The translations under genes and the position numbers were made by a program. A stretch of DNA of 64,000 nt from Haladaptatus sp. DYF46 (GTDB taxonomy: Archaea; Halobacteriota; Halobacteria; Halobacteriales; Haladaptataceae). The notes beneath the pieces were generated by a model that was not told the origin of the DNA, did no database searches, and saw only the letters and a program-made list of their open reading frames with translations. Each line of letters begins with the position of its first letter. The stretch's first letter is position 1. This document shows, piece by piece, positions 26,882-34,931 of the stretch. Where the stretch lies: contig NZ_JAJFAY010000013.1 in assembly GCF_021083305.1 (NCBI RefSeq), positions 1 to 64,000 of the forward strand, given 5' to 3'.

Positions 26882-27031
26882 TTATGAAACGTCGAAGACG
26901 ACGATTTCAGTCGACCCACAGGTCGGACATTGCTGATCGGTGGCCTCTAGTGTTGTTCCGCAATTCCGGCACTCATAGACGAGGCCATCTTCGTCAGTTA
27001 ACCACCGCCGCACAGCAGTGGAAAGTGACAT
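26882..27031 (-). CDS. 49-residue zinc-ribbon protein
   Basis: ATG at 27031, TAA at 26882-26884. The protein has two Cys pairs, YECRNCGTTLEA and QCPTCGSTEIV, spaced as in a rubredoxin/zinc-ribbon fold. The N-terminus is STAVRRWLTDEDG. Such haloarchaeal micro-proteins are often regulatory or needed for stress adaptation, but this one has no assigned role. Confidence 0.65.
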   Translation of the reverse strand: MSLSTAVRRWLTDEDGLVYECRNCGTTLEATDQQCPTCGSTEIVVFDVS

Positions 27032-27341
27032 GACCAGTGTACTTGGCTAGCCAACATAATAAGGGTGCGGCCGTGTATCGGCCCTGTAATAAATAGCTGC
27101 ACCACAGAAAGGCAGATATGTCCCATCGATCCAAACCACCAAGTGAATCGATCCCGTAGCCTCTGTGAGGTGACAACACACCTCAGTGTTAACCTCATGT
27201 ATCTCCTGGACGGGAACACTCTTTCCAATGGAGAGAAGTTCCCTCCATTGGAAACGGGTGACAGCAGTCAACCATTCTAGTAAAGTGGTTGTTCACTCCC
27301 GAGCACAAAACGAAATCGACGATCACTGCAGACCGTCGTAT
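27032..27341. other. intergenic with a perfect 12-base-pair hairpin
   Basis: About 310 bases without a gene. The one clear structure is the inverted repeat at 27222-27254, listed separately. Confidence 0.45.
27222..27254. repeat. inverted repeat, 12-base arms, 9-base loop
   Basis: TTTCCAATGGAG (27222-27233) and CTCCATTGGAAA (27243-27254) are exact complements. It lies about 90 bases beyond the 3' end of the HalOD1 gene at 27342-27626, so it could end that transcript or bind a regulator. Confidence 0.6.
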
Positions 27342-27626
27342 CTATGGGTCGATAGCGTCAATTTCGACAGCGCCCTCACTCGATACAGTCACCCAATAGT
27401 CTGCATACTCAAACGAGACGTCGCCAACAGCACGGGACGACCCATCTGCTCGCGGTGCAAAGAGTGCAGTGAGTGCGTCTGGATCGATCGCCTCATATAA
27501 CGGTTCCAGATCTTCTCTGGATCGTCCGTCTGATTCTGCAACCACTCGAATGATTTGCTCAGTTAGTGAACGAGGTCCGCCAGTACGTGCTGATTGATTC
27601 CCAATGTCAGTTGAATCTGATTCCAT
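27342..27626 (-). CDS. HalOD1-domain protein
   Basis: 94 residues, a single HalOD1 domain. SLTEQIIRVVAESDGRSRED is followed by LEPLYEAIDPDALTALF and VSFEYADYWVTVSSEGAVEI. It is closely similar in layout to the protein at 24383 (LEPLYDAIDPDALDRLY). The first 18 residues are polar and variable. Role unknown; it may be part of an orphan signalling output system. Confidence 0.82.
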   Translation of the reverse strand: MESDSTDIGNQSARTGGPRSLTEQIIRVVAESDGRSREDLEPLYEAIDPDALTALFAPRADGSSRAVGDVSFEYADYWVTVSSEGAVEIDAIDP

Positions 27627-27801
27627 GAATTCCTCCCACTAGAACAGCCACGGTGATATTGCAAGGTCTTGTTATGGCAGCTGTTCTCAACGAGTCCGTA
27701 GACAGGAGCCACGAATAAGAAATTAATGGAGGTTTTCTGGACACTTGTGCACAGCATCGTCTCCCAGAAGACTAGACTCTTATTCCGTCTTGCGATTACT
27801 C

Positions 27802-28122
27802 TCACTTCCTGCGTTCGCTGACTTCTAGCAGTGCCTCAAGCCGATCACTGCACTGATAGCGAATGGTTCCTTCCTGCCAATTATATTCGATTAGACCGTA
27901 ATCAGCCATCTTCGGCAGATGACGGTGGCGCAGATTCATCCGAAGACGGTTACACGATATCTCAAGATCGTCGGTGAGCACATCAACGAGTACTGAGACT
28001 GCAGTTGAGACACCATTCATTTCCGAGAGGAGGCAGAGAGTATAGCGGCGCTGTTGGTTGGCGAGGATTTCAAACAGTGCATCAAGCGATGGTTCCGTTG
28101 GATCGGTGGCATCACGTGTCAT
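27802..28122 (-). CDS. DUF7344-type winged-helix regulator
   Basis: 106 residues. The domain opens SLDALFEILANQQRRYTLCL and has the helix-turn-helix area SCNRLRMNLRHRHLPKMADY, then GLIEYNWQEGTIRY. This is the single-domain form of the haloarchaeal DUF7344 HTH family, here without a membrane tail. It stands alone between a HalOD1 gene and the polymerase cassette. Confidence 0.8.
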   Translation of the reverse strand: MTRDATDPTEPSLDALFEILANQQRRYTLCLLSEMNGVSTAVSVLVDVLTDDLEISCNRLRMNLRHRHLPKMADYGLIEYNWQEGTIRYQCSDRLEALLEVSERRK

Positions 28123-28433
28123 TGTCTATTGGTCCTATGAAATACTGACGGATACCTGTATTATAAAGTTATACCTTTGACATTTTCGAAGCATGAATGG
28201 ATATCCGCCATGTGGTGTTTTTTCATGAGATACTAGCTAGCAATTTTAATCTTATGGATTAAGAGTAGAATTACTGAGTTGTAGACAATAATGTGAAAGG
28301 AGATCATCCAGCCGATGGATTTCACCACACCATCCTAGCTTGCAAAGAGAGCAAGATACCATCCGTCTCATTAGCTAAGGGTCTCCTTACTTTCGATAGA
28401 CCGGCGAGTCACCGAATGGAGACATTCCTCTAA
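28123..28433. other. AT-rich intergenic, no gene seen
   Basis: About 310 bases between the HTH gene start and the 3' end of the polymerase cassette. It holds the HTH gene promoter (TATTATAAAGTTATA near 28160-28175) and nothing else recognisable. Confidence 0.5.
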
Positions 28434-30533
28434 TCATCCAAACGACGCCAAACTGGATTCTGTATACTGCTCCAATTCTCGCTCAATGCGTCTCTCACGC
28501 CACCCTAGCGGTGACAACACACTCGCCGCAGCACGAACCAACAACTCCCGATAGAACTCGACATCATACTCATCTAACTCCTCACTTGCCAACCTCACCC
28601 GCTCTCTCGACTGCTTCGCATCATCAACAACCACATACGACATACTCTGACCAGGCGCACACCCCAACCCCAAATCAGCCGCCCGCTCCAAGGCCGCCAC
28701 ACTCCGCGTCGATTGCGTGTAGTCCTCCTTCTTCTTCGAAACCCGATTCGTGATCACTAACTCATTTGGATCAACCGCCCCACGCTCAAGTCGATCAACC
28801 CACGACCGCAATTCCTCACACACCGCTTCCAGATCACGATGCGCATCCACCGCTCGAATCAACGCTTTCTGCGCGTCATCGATATACGACGGCGAACTGC
28901 GGTGGCGACACTCGATACCCCGATACTTGTACTCATCTTCACCAGCGACCTTCCCGAAGTACTTCGTCAATGCACCGGCATCCGAATCACGCAACGGAAC
29001 AAAGGAAATCCAGTCGTAGTGGGCTTCATGCTCCAGCCGAATCTCTACCTCTTCAGATATCTCCGATACAAGCTTAGACAACGATGTCTGTTCCTCGTCT
29101 TCGATCGGTGTCACCCACACACTATCGACGATCCCATGCATAATGCGCCACCCATGCTCCTCGAGCACGGCCTTCGTCTCTAACAGAATCTCCCGAGCAT
29201 ACGCGTTGATCGCCTCGTGGCACTCGATACGCCCGAATTTCGCGTTCGAAAAGCCCTGATAGCCGAAACACGAGACCAAAACCCACTTGATCGCACTGGA
29301 TTGGCCTTCCAATTCATCGCGACGATCTTCATCCTCAGTCTCCCGTATCTCGGCTTTGATCGCATCACGATCCTCGATCAACGGCTCAAGCACATCGGGC
29401 AGATAGCCCCGCTCGTCGCAAATCGCATACCCGATGCCCGGTACATCCTCTCGACCGGCATGGCACTCACACCGAATCTTCTCCGGGCTCACGTTCCGCG
29501 TGACGATGATATTCGGATACAACGAGGAGAAGTCGAGTTCGTGCACGTCCTCATGCAACCCGACGTCCGGCGCAAAGGTGAACCCACCCCGGTCGGCATC
29601 ATGCAACTGGCGCATCGTTTTGAACTTCTCGTGTCGCCACGACCGCCACGGGACCAACACATCCCGCTCCCGAGCTTCCTGTATCTGGATCCCGGTCAGA
29701 ATGTTCCCGATCGACGACCACGCCAACTCTTGCAATGGCTTGCCCGACTGTTCGACGAGATACAGACAGCCATCGAGATTTGTCTGATTCCACATGAACG
29801 TATTCGAGCCGTCGATGATCACCCGACCCGGAAGATTGTAGCGTGCCGGTGAGTGGCCGACTTGTCCGTAGCTTTCGTAGGTTGATTCGCCCGCCAACTG
29901 CTGCCACCCAGGTCGTCGTCCCAGCTGGAACTTGACGTCGAACCGATCAGCCTGCTGGAACAGAACGGGAATGAGGTCGCTGGTATTCAAGAACAGAACG
30001 TCAGGGTCAATCGACTCAACCCGAGCCGACAGCGTGGTTAACACGTCCGTCTCACTCCCAGTCACCGTCTCGTCGTCGATCGTGAGTTCGGTAACCCTCT
30101 CGCTCGTAAGCTCCGTCTCCGACACAGAAATCTGCATTTGCGAGAGTTCGTGGTTCGGCAGTGGGTCAACCCCCTCTTCGAGACAGTAGCGGAACTCCCG
30201 CGAGAAATCGACGTCGTAGCAGCGATACTCACCAGGCGAACCCCATCTACTCACCATTCGTGCCACCGAGTTGACCGCCCTGAGGTCGACCACGTCCACC
30301 CGAAGTACTTGCTCCGGATCGTGCCGAAAGCTCACGCGTTCTTCGACGACAGTAACCCGAACAACGGCAGGATGGTCACGAAGTGCAGCACGTGCCGTCG
30401 AAAAGTCGCCATCACCGTGCACAGACACGTAGATCGTCGGCGTATACGACTCATCGACTTCACACTCCACCCCCGTCTCAGTTACCGACCATCTGAGCAC
30501 GTCGTCATCGACGTAGTCGATTTTGTGCACCAT
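28434..30533 (-). CDS. B-family DNA polymerase, PolB2-like, with altered motif C and degenerate exonuclease
   Basis: 699 residues, shorter than replicative PolB (about 780 or more). Motif A is intact (ELDFSSLYPNII). Motif B is present in variant form (IKWVLVSCFGYQGFSNAKFG). Motif C reads MHGIVDSVWV where active enzymes have YGDTDS, so the first metal-binding Asp is replaced by Ile while the second stays. The exonuclease region is weak: YDVDFSREF for Exo I and DPDVLFLNTSDL for Exo II, without the usual Glu and Asn/Asp pattern. This fits the archaeal PolB2 group, whose Sulfolobus member is linked to damage tolerance. It is last in a three-gene leftward operon. Confidence 0.88.
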   Translation of the reverse strand: MVHKIDYVDDDVLRWSVTETGVECEVDESYTPTIYVSVHGDGDFSTARAALRDHPAVVRVTVVEERVSFRHDPEQVLRVDVVDLRAVNSVARMVSRWGSPGEYRCYDVDFSREFRYCLEEGVDPLPNHELSQMQISVSETELTSERVTELTIDDETVTGSETDVLTTLSARVESIDPDVLFLNTSDLIPVLFQQADRFDVKFQLGRRPGWQQLAGESTYESYGQVGHSPARYNLPGRVIIDGSNTFMWNQTNLDGCLYLVEQSGKPLQELAWSSIGNILTGIQIQEARERDVLVPWRSWRHEKFKTMRQLHDADRGGFTFAPDVGLHEDVHELDFSSLYPNIIVTRNVSPEKIRCECHAGREDVPGIGYAICDERGYLPDVLEPLIEDRDAIKAEIRETEDEDRRDELEGQSSAIKWVLVSCFGYQGFSNAKFGRIECHEAINAYAREILLETKAVLEEHGWRIMHGIVDSVWVTPIEDEEQTSLSKLVSEISEEVEIRLEHEAHYDWISFVPLRDSDAGALTKYFGKVAGEDEYKYRGIECRHRSSPSYIDDAQKALIRAVDAHRDLEAVCEELRSWVDRLERGAVDPNELVITNRVSKKKEDYTQSTRSVAALERAADLGLGCAPGQSMSYVVVDDAKQSRERVRLASEELDEYDVEFYRELLVRAAASVLSPLGWRERRIERELEQYTESSLASFG

Positions 30534-30537
30534 CGTC

Positions 30538-30810
30538 TCATCCCCGATCGTTCAAATCATCCTCGACGTGATCGAGTCGATCTTCCAGATCCTCAATCTG
30601 CTTTTGCTGCTCGATGAGCATCGACATCAGCGCTGGAATCTCGACGAATTGGTGGTTCTGGAGCCCACTCGCGTCCGCATGTGCGCGGGCATATTCGAAG
30701 AGCCGATCAAAGACAGCCTGGTCAGCGTGTCGGAGTGCACGCCGATATTCCTGCCACCGCGACTCCATTGCCCGCAGTAAATCACGATACGTTGTGTTAG
30801 TACGCCCCAT
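30538..30810 (-). CDS. small coiled-coil protein of the polymerase cassette
   Basis: 90 residues. It opens MGRTNTTYRDLLRAMESRWQ, a signature of a conserved haloarchaeal family, and ends in a heptad-like coiled coil (IEQQKQIEDLEDRLDHVEDD). It begins inside the last codons of the RecA-like gene (14-base overlap) and ends 4 bases before the polymerase. Translational coupling suggests a fixed ratio and a common complex. Function unknown; a bridging role is inferred. Confidence 0.8.
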   Translation of the reverse strand: MGRTNTTYRDLLRAMESRWQEYRRALRHADQAVFDRLFEYARAHADASGLQNHQFVEIPALMSMLIEQQKQIEDLEDRLDHVEDDLNDRG

Positions 30811-31471
30811 TCACGCTCACCTCCGGAGAAACGTCCGCATCAACCATTGCTGGATGCCGATTGGCGAGAATACGCTTCCAATACGCGAGTGTGGTTTGTA
30901 CTAACCCATTCTCCAGTGGGTAGACCAACGTCTCGTACTCCTCGCCAGCGAACCGTGGTCCGAGCTTAGTCTGTTTACACTGAATCGTCTGATCAGCGAT
31001 GTCGTGAATTGGTGCTGTCAGCGTATCGTCCGTCTGTAACGTCAAAAGCACCGGAATCTCAAACCGTTCGGCAAGCTCGTTGATCCGCTCGGTCACAGTC
31101 GAAAGCATGCGTTCATCATCACCCCGTGGAAGATCCTCCGACCGGTAGAACCAATCGAGAGCTGGTAGAACAGCAATCGTCGTTTCGTCCGTAAGCTCTT
31201 CAGCAAGATCCTGCACGAGACTCTGGTGTTGCCACGGAGTGAACGCCCGGGCGATGTGAATCCGACTGAGGACTCGCATTGAAGGTGTAATCCGCGTCAG
31301 CGGGTGTGTTGTTCCGTTCCCGTGGGAATCGATCCAGATGGCCGATCCGTCATCCAAGAGCAATTGATCGAGGACAAGCGACTGGAGTGAACCCGTCATG
31401 CGCTCGTCGGTTTCGAGCAGTGTAATACCGGGGGCAAGTGAGGGTAGTTCTGGTGCTGTCTGGCGCATCAC
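30797..31471 (-). CDS. RecA/RadA-like protein lacking a Walker A motif
   Basis: 224 residues. The layout follows a RecA core: LPSLAPGITLLETDERMTGS at the place where RadA has its P-loop, a Walker B-like TIAVLPALDWFY, and a following LAERFEIPVLLTLQT strand as in RecA-fold L2 flanks. GxxxxGKT is absent, so ATP binding is doubtful. An inactive RecA homologue beside an unusual polymerase recalls bacterial ImuA with ImuB/DnaE2. The comparison is inference. It heads the operon. Confidence 0.7.
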   Translation of the reverse strand: MMRQTAPELPSLAPGITLLETDERMTGSLQSLVLDQLLLDDGSAIWIDSHGNGTTHPLTRITPSMRVLSRIHIARAFTPWQHQSLVQDLAEELTDETTIAVLPALDWFYRSEDLPRGDDERMLSTVTERINELAERFEIPVLLTLQTDDTLTAPIHDIADQTIQCKQTKLGPRFAGEEYETLVYPLENGLVQTTLAYWKRILANRHPAMVDADVSPEVSVNGAY

Positions 31472-32273
31472 AGATAATATTTCACCGGGGTATCAGAAAG
31501 GCACGCCAGGGTCGCTTCCGAATATTCCAATACAGGAACGACCGACGTCAACCAGAGTGAGTTACCACCATGTAGGACGCTACAGCAATACGAGAACACA
31601 CCCTATACAGTTGTGGTGTAAACTGGTTCACTTCTCCCAGTAGAAGTCCGGCGGAAACTCGGAATATTTCGGACTCGTTGGCCAGTCTGAGTCCCACAAC
31701 TTTTCCGCAAAATATCGATGAGGGCGAGATGATGTCGAATGAATTGATTGATGAGTTTGTCGTGAATTTCACTCGACTCATACAGGCGATTCTAAGGGGT
31801 TGTTGAGAGCGAAAAACCTCCGATACTGACGGCGTTGTGCACGAATTGACCTCTGTCAGCTCTGATCCAAGATACTTGACAACACCACCAGAGCTCGATA
31901 CGTTCCATCCGTTTCCGATACGGATTTCCGAAACCTGGCTGCTTGACAGAGAAACCACTGAACAATAGAGACACTCACGTACCGGAACGGACAGCGGGGG
32001 AAAGGGAGAGGTAACCCTCACACCCAAGTACGAGCCATTGTCGGGTGATGACGCCAGACGATGGCGTCGTACTGGCCAGTGTGAGAGCGTATCTCCATCA
32101 ATAATCCGAAGGATAAAATAAGTTCGTCAGTCATAGCTTGATTTTATCATATGATTCGGTCAAATATCCGAACTATGTGTGTCGAACTCAAATTCTAGCG
32201 TCACTTTCTTTCAACCTAGTGAATTCTACGGTAAGCGGCCATTACTCAAGTTTCTGGAGGACCAATAGAAAAT
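31472..32273. other. 800-base region, possible decayed gene
   Basis: No intact gene. On the plus strand a frame with two stops (near 31804 and 31968) reads MSNELIDEFVVNFTRLIQAI, then VVHELTSVSSDPRYLTTPPE and LDTFHPFPIRISETWLLDRE, which looks like decayed coding sequence of unknown family. The minus-strand open frame 31548-32027 is Ser-rich and looks like its shadow. Confidence 0.35.
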
Positions 32274-32669
32274 ATGAACAGTGACACAGAAAGAACCCAA
32301 GCAATCGGTTGGTTCGGTTCCGCCGCAGAATACTCCGGCCCGAGCTCACCACCGCAATATGCACTGGTCGCCTCTGAGACGATTGATTTCGACTCATCGA
32401 CTTCAGAGCTTGTTGCTGGTGTCGTAGAAGCACTCATTGATGTGATCGAGCCGGCAGGTGGCCAGACCACGCTCTCGCTGTACGAATACGTGGACCCAGA
32501 TGCACTCGAAGACATCATTACAACAAGTGCATCGAAAAAGAGCGACGTTGAGGTGCGATTCACGGTTGAGGACTATCTCGTCACTGTTCGGAGCGACAAT
32601 ACCATCCTCATTTACAAACCGATCGGAACACAACGCGATACGGATGGAAATCCATGTCCAGCTAGCTAA
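32274..32669 (+). CDS. HalOD1-domain protein with N-terminal extension
   Basis: 131 residues. The first 40 are polar; the HalOD1 domain follows with LVAGVVEALIDVIEPAGGQT, then LYEYVDPDALEDII and VRFTVEDYLVTVRSDNTILI. It is the most diverged of the three HalOD1 proteins in the window and the only one on the plus strand. Role unknown. Confidence 0.78.
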   Translation: MNSDTERTQAIGWFGSAAEYSGPSSPPQYALVASETIDFDSSTSELVAGVVEALIDVIEPAGGQTTLSLYEYVDPDALEDIITTSASKKSDVEVRFTVEDYLVTVRSDNTILIYKPIGTQRDTDGNPCPAS

Positions 32670-32736
32670 TCAAGAAAATTGGTCCTTACTTCGCGATGTA
32701 GTAACCATGCGTTTTGTACTACCGAGATTGACGTTG

Positions 32737-32973
32737 CTATTCAGCCCCGTAATCAGTCAACCGGAGCTTCCCTTCGACCTCATAGAGATGGCCTTTCATG
32801 TAGAGCCGTTCGATGATATCCTCGGCAGCAGGGCGCTCAAGATCCTCTTCGTCGTTGAGAATTGCATACGCTTGCTCGTACGTGAGCTCTCCCGCATCCG
32901 GAAGTGCTGTCGCGAGGGCGTCAAGCGCATCCTGCGCGAGTGGAGTGAGTGGCGACGTCCCATTCGAACTCAT
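32737..32973 (-). CDS. small winged-helix-like protein
   Basis: 78 residues from the ATG at 32973 (MSSNGTSPLTPLAQDAL). The pattern LTYEQAYAILNDEEDLERPA followed by DIIERLYMKGHLYEVEGKLRLT is a helix-turn-helix with a short wing. It resembles small haloarchaeal HTH proteins of unknown target. It is divergent from the AbrB-like gene at 33123, leaving about 150 bases between. Confidence 0.65.
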   Translation of the reverse strand: MSSNGTSPLTPLAQDALDALATALPDAGELTYEQAYAILNDEEDLERPAAEDIIERLYMKGHLYEVEGKLRLTDYGAE

Positions 32974-33097
32974 TGCTATCTCTGGATTTGAGAGCTGTAC
33001 AGGTAAGTACACGGGATACCACCTGCGAGGATGGATGCCCCCACTTCTCACCATCAACGCCGAGTCGAGAGCGCATCTCCCAAGATGAACACTCTTG

Positions 33098-33118
33098 GGT
33101 TAGTATACCATACTAACC
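33098..33118. promoter_or_regulatory. operator-like palindrome upstream of the 33123 gene
   Basis: GGTTAGTAT (33098-33106), three bases, then ATACTAACC (33110-33118): perfect 9-base arms. It ends five bases before the ATG, where a bound protein would block initiation. The same core recurs at 33557-33577. Confidence 0.7.
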
Positions 33119-33122
33119 AATA

Positions 33123-33542
33123 ATGTCCAACACAATCAAATGGTCCGGCGATGGCTTTGCTCTCCAGGTCACAAAGCCTGCCCGAGCCGCTGGATTCGTC
33201 GAAGAAACCGACGATGAGCCCACCCGGCTTGCAGACATCCGTGTATTCGCATTTGACGGTCTCCTGCTCGTCGTCGACCTCAACCGAATCTCCGATGAGA
33301 ACATCGTTGAACTCGCAACGTCAGCCGCGCTCGATACCGTCTCGATCCACCGAGTTGCAAACGCCTCACTGCAGATTGCAGGCAATGGATACCAGGTGCA
33401 ACTCCCCGGTGCTGCAGATGCAGGATTTCACGCCGGTGATCGAGCGCCCTGTACGCCAGCGCCGAATCTGCTCGTGATTGCAGCGGAGGGATCCAAACGA
33501 GTGGCGGCAGATATAGTGACAATTCGGAAAGAGCAGATCTGA
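33123..33542 (+). CDS. two-repeat protein of unknown family, possibly AbrB/SpoVT-like
   Basis: 139 residues made of two related halves: GDGFALQVTKPARAAGF near residues 9-25 and GNGYQVQLPGAADAGFHAGD near 82-101, each followed by a hydrophobic strand pair (VFAFDGLLLVVDL, NLLVIAAEG). The alternation of short strands and the VTKPARAAGF pattern resemble swapped-hairpin AbrB/MazE proteins, but this is weak. Perfect TTAGTAT palindromes lie on both sides of the gene, which fits an autoregulated DNA-binding protein. The start is only 5 bases after one palindrome. Confidence 0.6.
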   Translation: MSNTIKWSGDGFALQVTKPARAAGFVEETDDEPTRLADIRVFAFDGLLLVVDLNRISDENIVELATSAALDTVSIHRVANASLQIAGNGYQVQLPGAADAGFHAGDRAPCTPAPNLLVIAAEGSKRVAADIVTIRKEQI

Positions 33543-33556
33543 AAGTGGTTATCGCA

Positions 33557-33577
33557 AGTTAGTATTTGATACTAACT
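33557..33577. promoter_or_regulatory. second operator-like palindrome
   Basis: AGTTAGTAT (33557-33565), three bases, then ATACTAACT (33569-33577). It shares the TTAGTAT-NNN-ATACTAA core with the site at 33098 and lies between the 33123 gene and the MNT gene. Confidence 0.68.
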
Positions 33578-33684
33578 CTCGCAACCATGCGTGCTGATTG
33601 CGACCATCACCTCAGCAATTCTCATACACCTATTCAAATCTCACACGTATAAAGTTTTTATAGTAGTGGTTACATAGAGTATCT

Positions 33685-34395
33685 ATGGAGAGCGAAGGTA
33701 GCCAACACGCGGCGTCAACGGGAGGTGAAGAAACATCTGCAGCGACGATACAGGTTCCAGTGCCAGCAAGCAACCCGAATCTCTATCGCCACAAAGCAAC
33801 AGATAAATTGCTTCAATTTTTAATTGATCGTCCTTTCAAGGAGTACACGATCCGAACACTTGCGTCCATGGTGGACGTCACACATCGGACCGTCGGAAAA
33901 GCAGTCGACGTGCTCGCAGCAAATGACCTTGTCCACATTCGACAGGAAGGAAACAAGAAACTCGTCAGTATCAATCGAGAACGGGTGATGATTCCAGATA
34001 ATCCGTTGCTCCGTATCCCACAGGCAGAATTCCACGCACCGGTACGAGCTGCTGTCGAGACACTCAATGAAGACCTCGATGATGTCCTCGGAATTCTCGT
34101 CTACGGGAGTGTGGCACGGGGTGAAGCGGATCGACAAAGCGACATTGATCTCTGGGTGCTGGTCCGCGAACACCGAGGCCGCAACCAACGACGTGCAGCT
34201 CAAATCGGTAAAGAACTCGCATCGGAGCAAATCAATGGCGAACGATACGATTTTCATATTGTTGTTGAATCCCCTGCGTCTGTGCCCGCCCATACAGAAG
34301 AAATCGCTGAAACCGTCGTCTCTGGGATCACACTTTCCAAGACCGAAGAGTTCGAGAAATTCCAATCGATAATGGAGGACCTAGTCGATGAGTGA
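33685..34395 (+). CDS. HTH-nucleotidyltransferase antitoxin (MntA-type)
   Basis: 236 residues. Residues about 35-100 are a winged helix (LIDRPFKEYTIRTLASMVDV, VGKAVDVLAANDLVHI). Residues about 120-235 are a minimal nucleotidyltransferase with YGSVARGEADRQSDIDLWVL, the GSx10DxD motif. MntA-type enzymes adenylylate their cognate HEPN toxin and so silence it. The gene overlaps the start of the broken HEPN gene by 8 bases. A TATA-like TATAAAGTTTTTATA stretch at about 33649-33663 precedes it. Confidence 0.85.
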   Translation: MESEGSQHAASTGGEETSAATIQVPVPASNPNLYRHKATDKLLQFLIDRPFKEYTIRTLASMVDVTHRTVGKAVDVLAANDLVHIRQEGNKKLVSINRERVMIPDNPLLRIPQAEFHAPVRAAVETLNEDLDDVLGILVYGSVARGEADRQSDIDLWVLVREHRGRNQRRAAQIGKELASEQINGERYDFHIVVESPASVPAHTEEIAETVVSGITLSKTEEFEKFQSIMEDLVDE

Positions 34396-34872
34396 CGTCC
34401 AAAGGTAGTCACAGATGCACTCGAAGAGGCCCATCGGTCTTTTGAGCGAGGTGGAACACCGGAGGAAGGACTTGCCGAACTGACCGAAGAGGAAGCACAG
34501 CTCAAGAAGGCATGCCGTCTGATTGCCGCTGCACAGACGCTTCAAGATCAAAATGGCTACCACACAGCGGTCGTCGAACTCGCGTTTGGGGCGATTGAAC
34601 GCTCATTCGAATTCTATGCTATCGCAATGAGCGACGATGTAGTCCATGATTTCATGGACCATGAATACGCGTAACAACGCGCGTTTGAATTGGGAGTAAT
34701 CAGCGACGATTTGAAAGAAGACTTCCAAGCACTGTACAACGAGAACCGAGCGGCGTCGTACTATTCCGGGCGGGCGGTTACTGCCGAGCAGGCGGATGCT
34801 TTTTTAGGAGAGAATCCCGGCCTTCAGGGCAGGAGTGAATCCGACAACGCCGACTCAAATCATCGTCGATAG
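34388..34872 (+). pseudogene. HEPN-domain toxin, inactivated (frameshift and nonsense)
   Basis: The ATG at 34388 (MSDVQR, then TAG) is out of frame with the body; one base lost at about 34399 explains it. The body from 34408 reads VTDALEEAHRSFERGGTPEE, then AQLKKACRLIAAAQTLQDQN and TAVVELAFGAIERSFEFYAI, the HEPN helices. An in-frame TAA at 34672-34674 splits it, after which QRAFELGVISDDLKEDFQ and NENRAASYYSGRAV continue. The Arg of the RX4-6H motif can be placed at RAASYYSG, but no His follows at the right spacing. The MNT partner is intact. Confidence 0.8.
34814..34850 (+). repeat. possible remnant of an IS605-type end
   Basis: AATCCCGGCCTTCAGGGC followed by AGGAGTGAATCCG resembles the terminal hairpin of haloarchaeal IS1341-type elements and lies 85-120 bases before the TnpB gene. 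It is inside the broken HEPN frame. It may be an older end or the left boundary of this element. Confidence 0.35.
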
Positions 34873-34931
34873 CAGGCAGGATATTCAACGTAAGCCATAC
34901 TGTTAAGTAGGTTTATCTAGATAGGCTATCT

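Noticed and set aside
31548..32027. 159-residue minus-strand gene
   Set aside because: Ser-rich, no domain, no promoter; it looks like the shadow of decayed plus-strand coding sequence.
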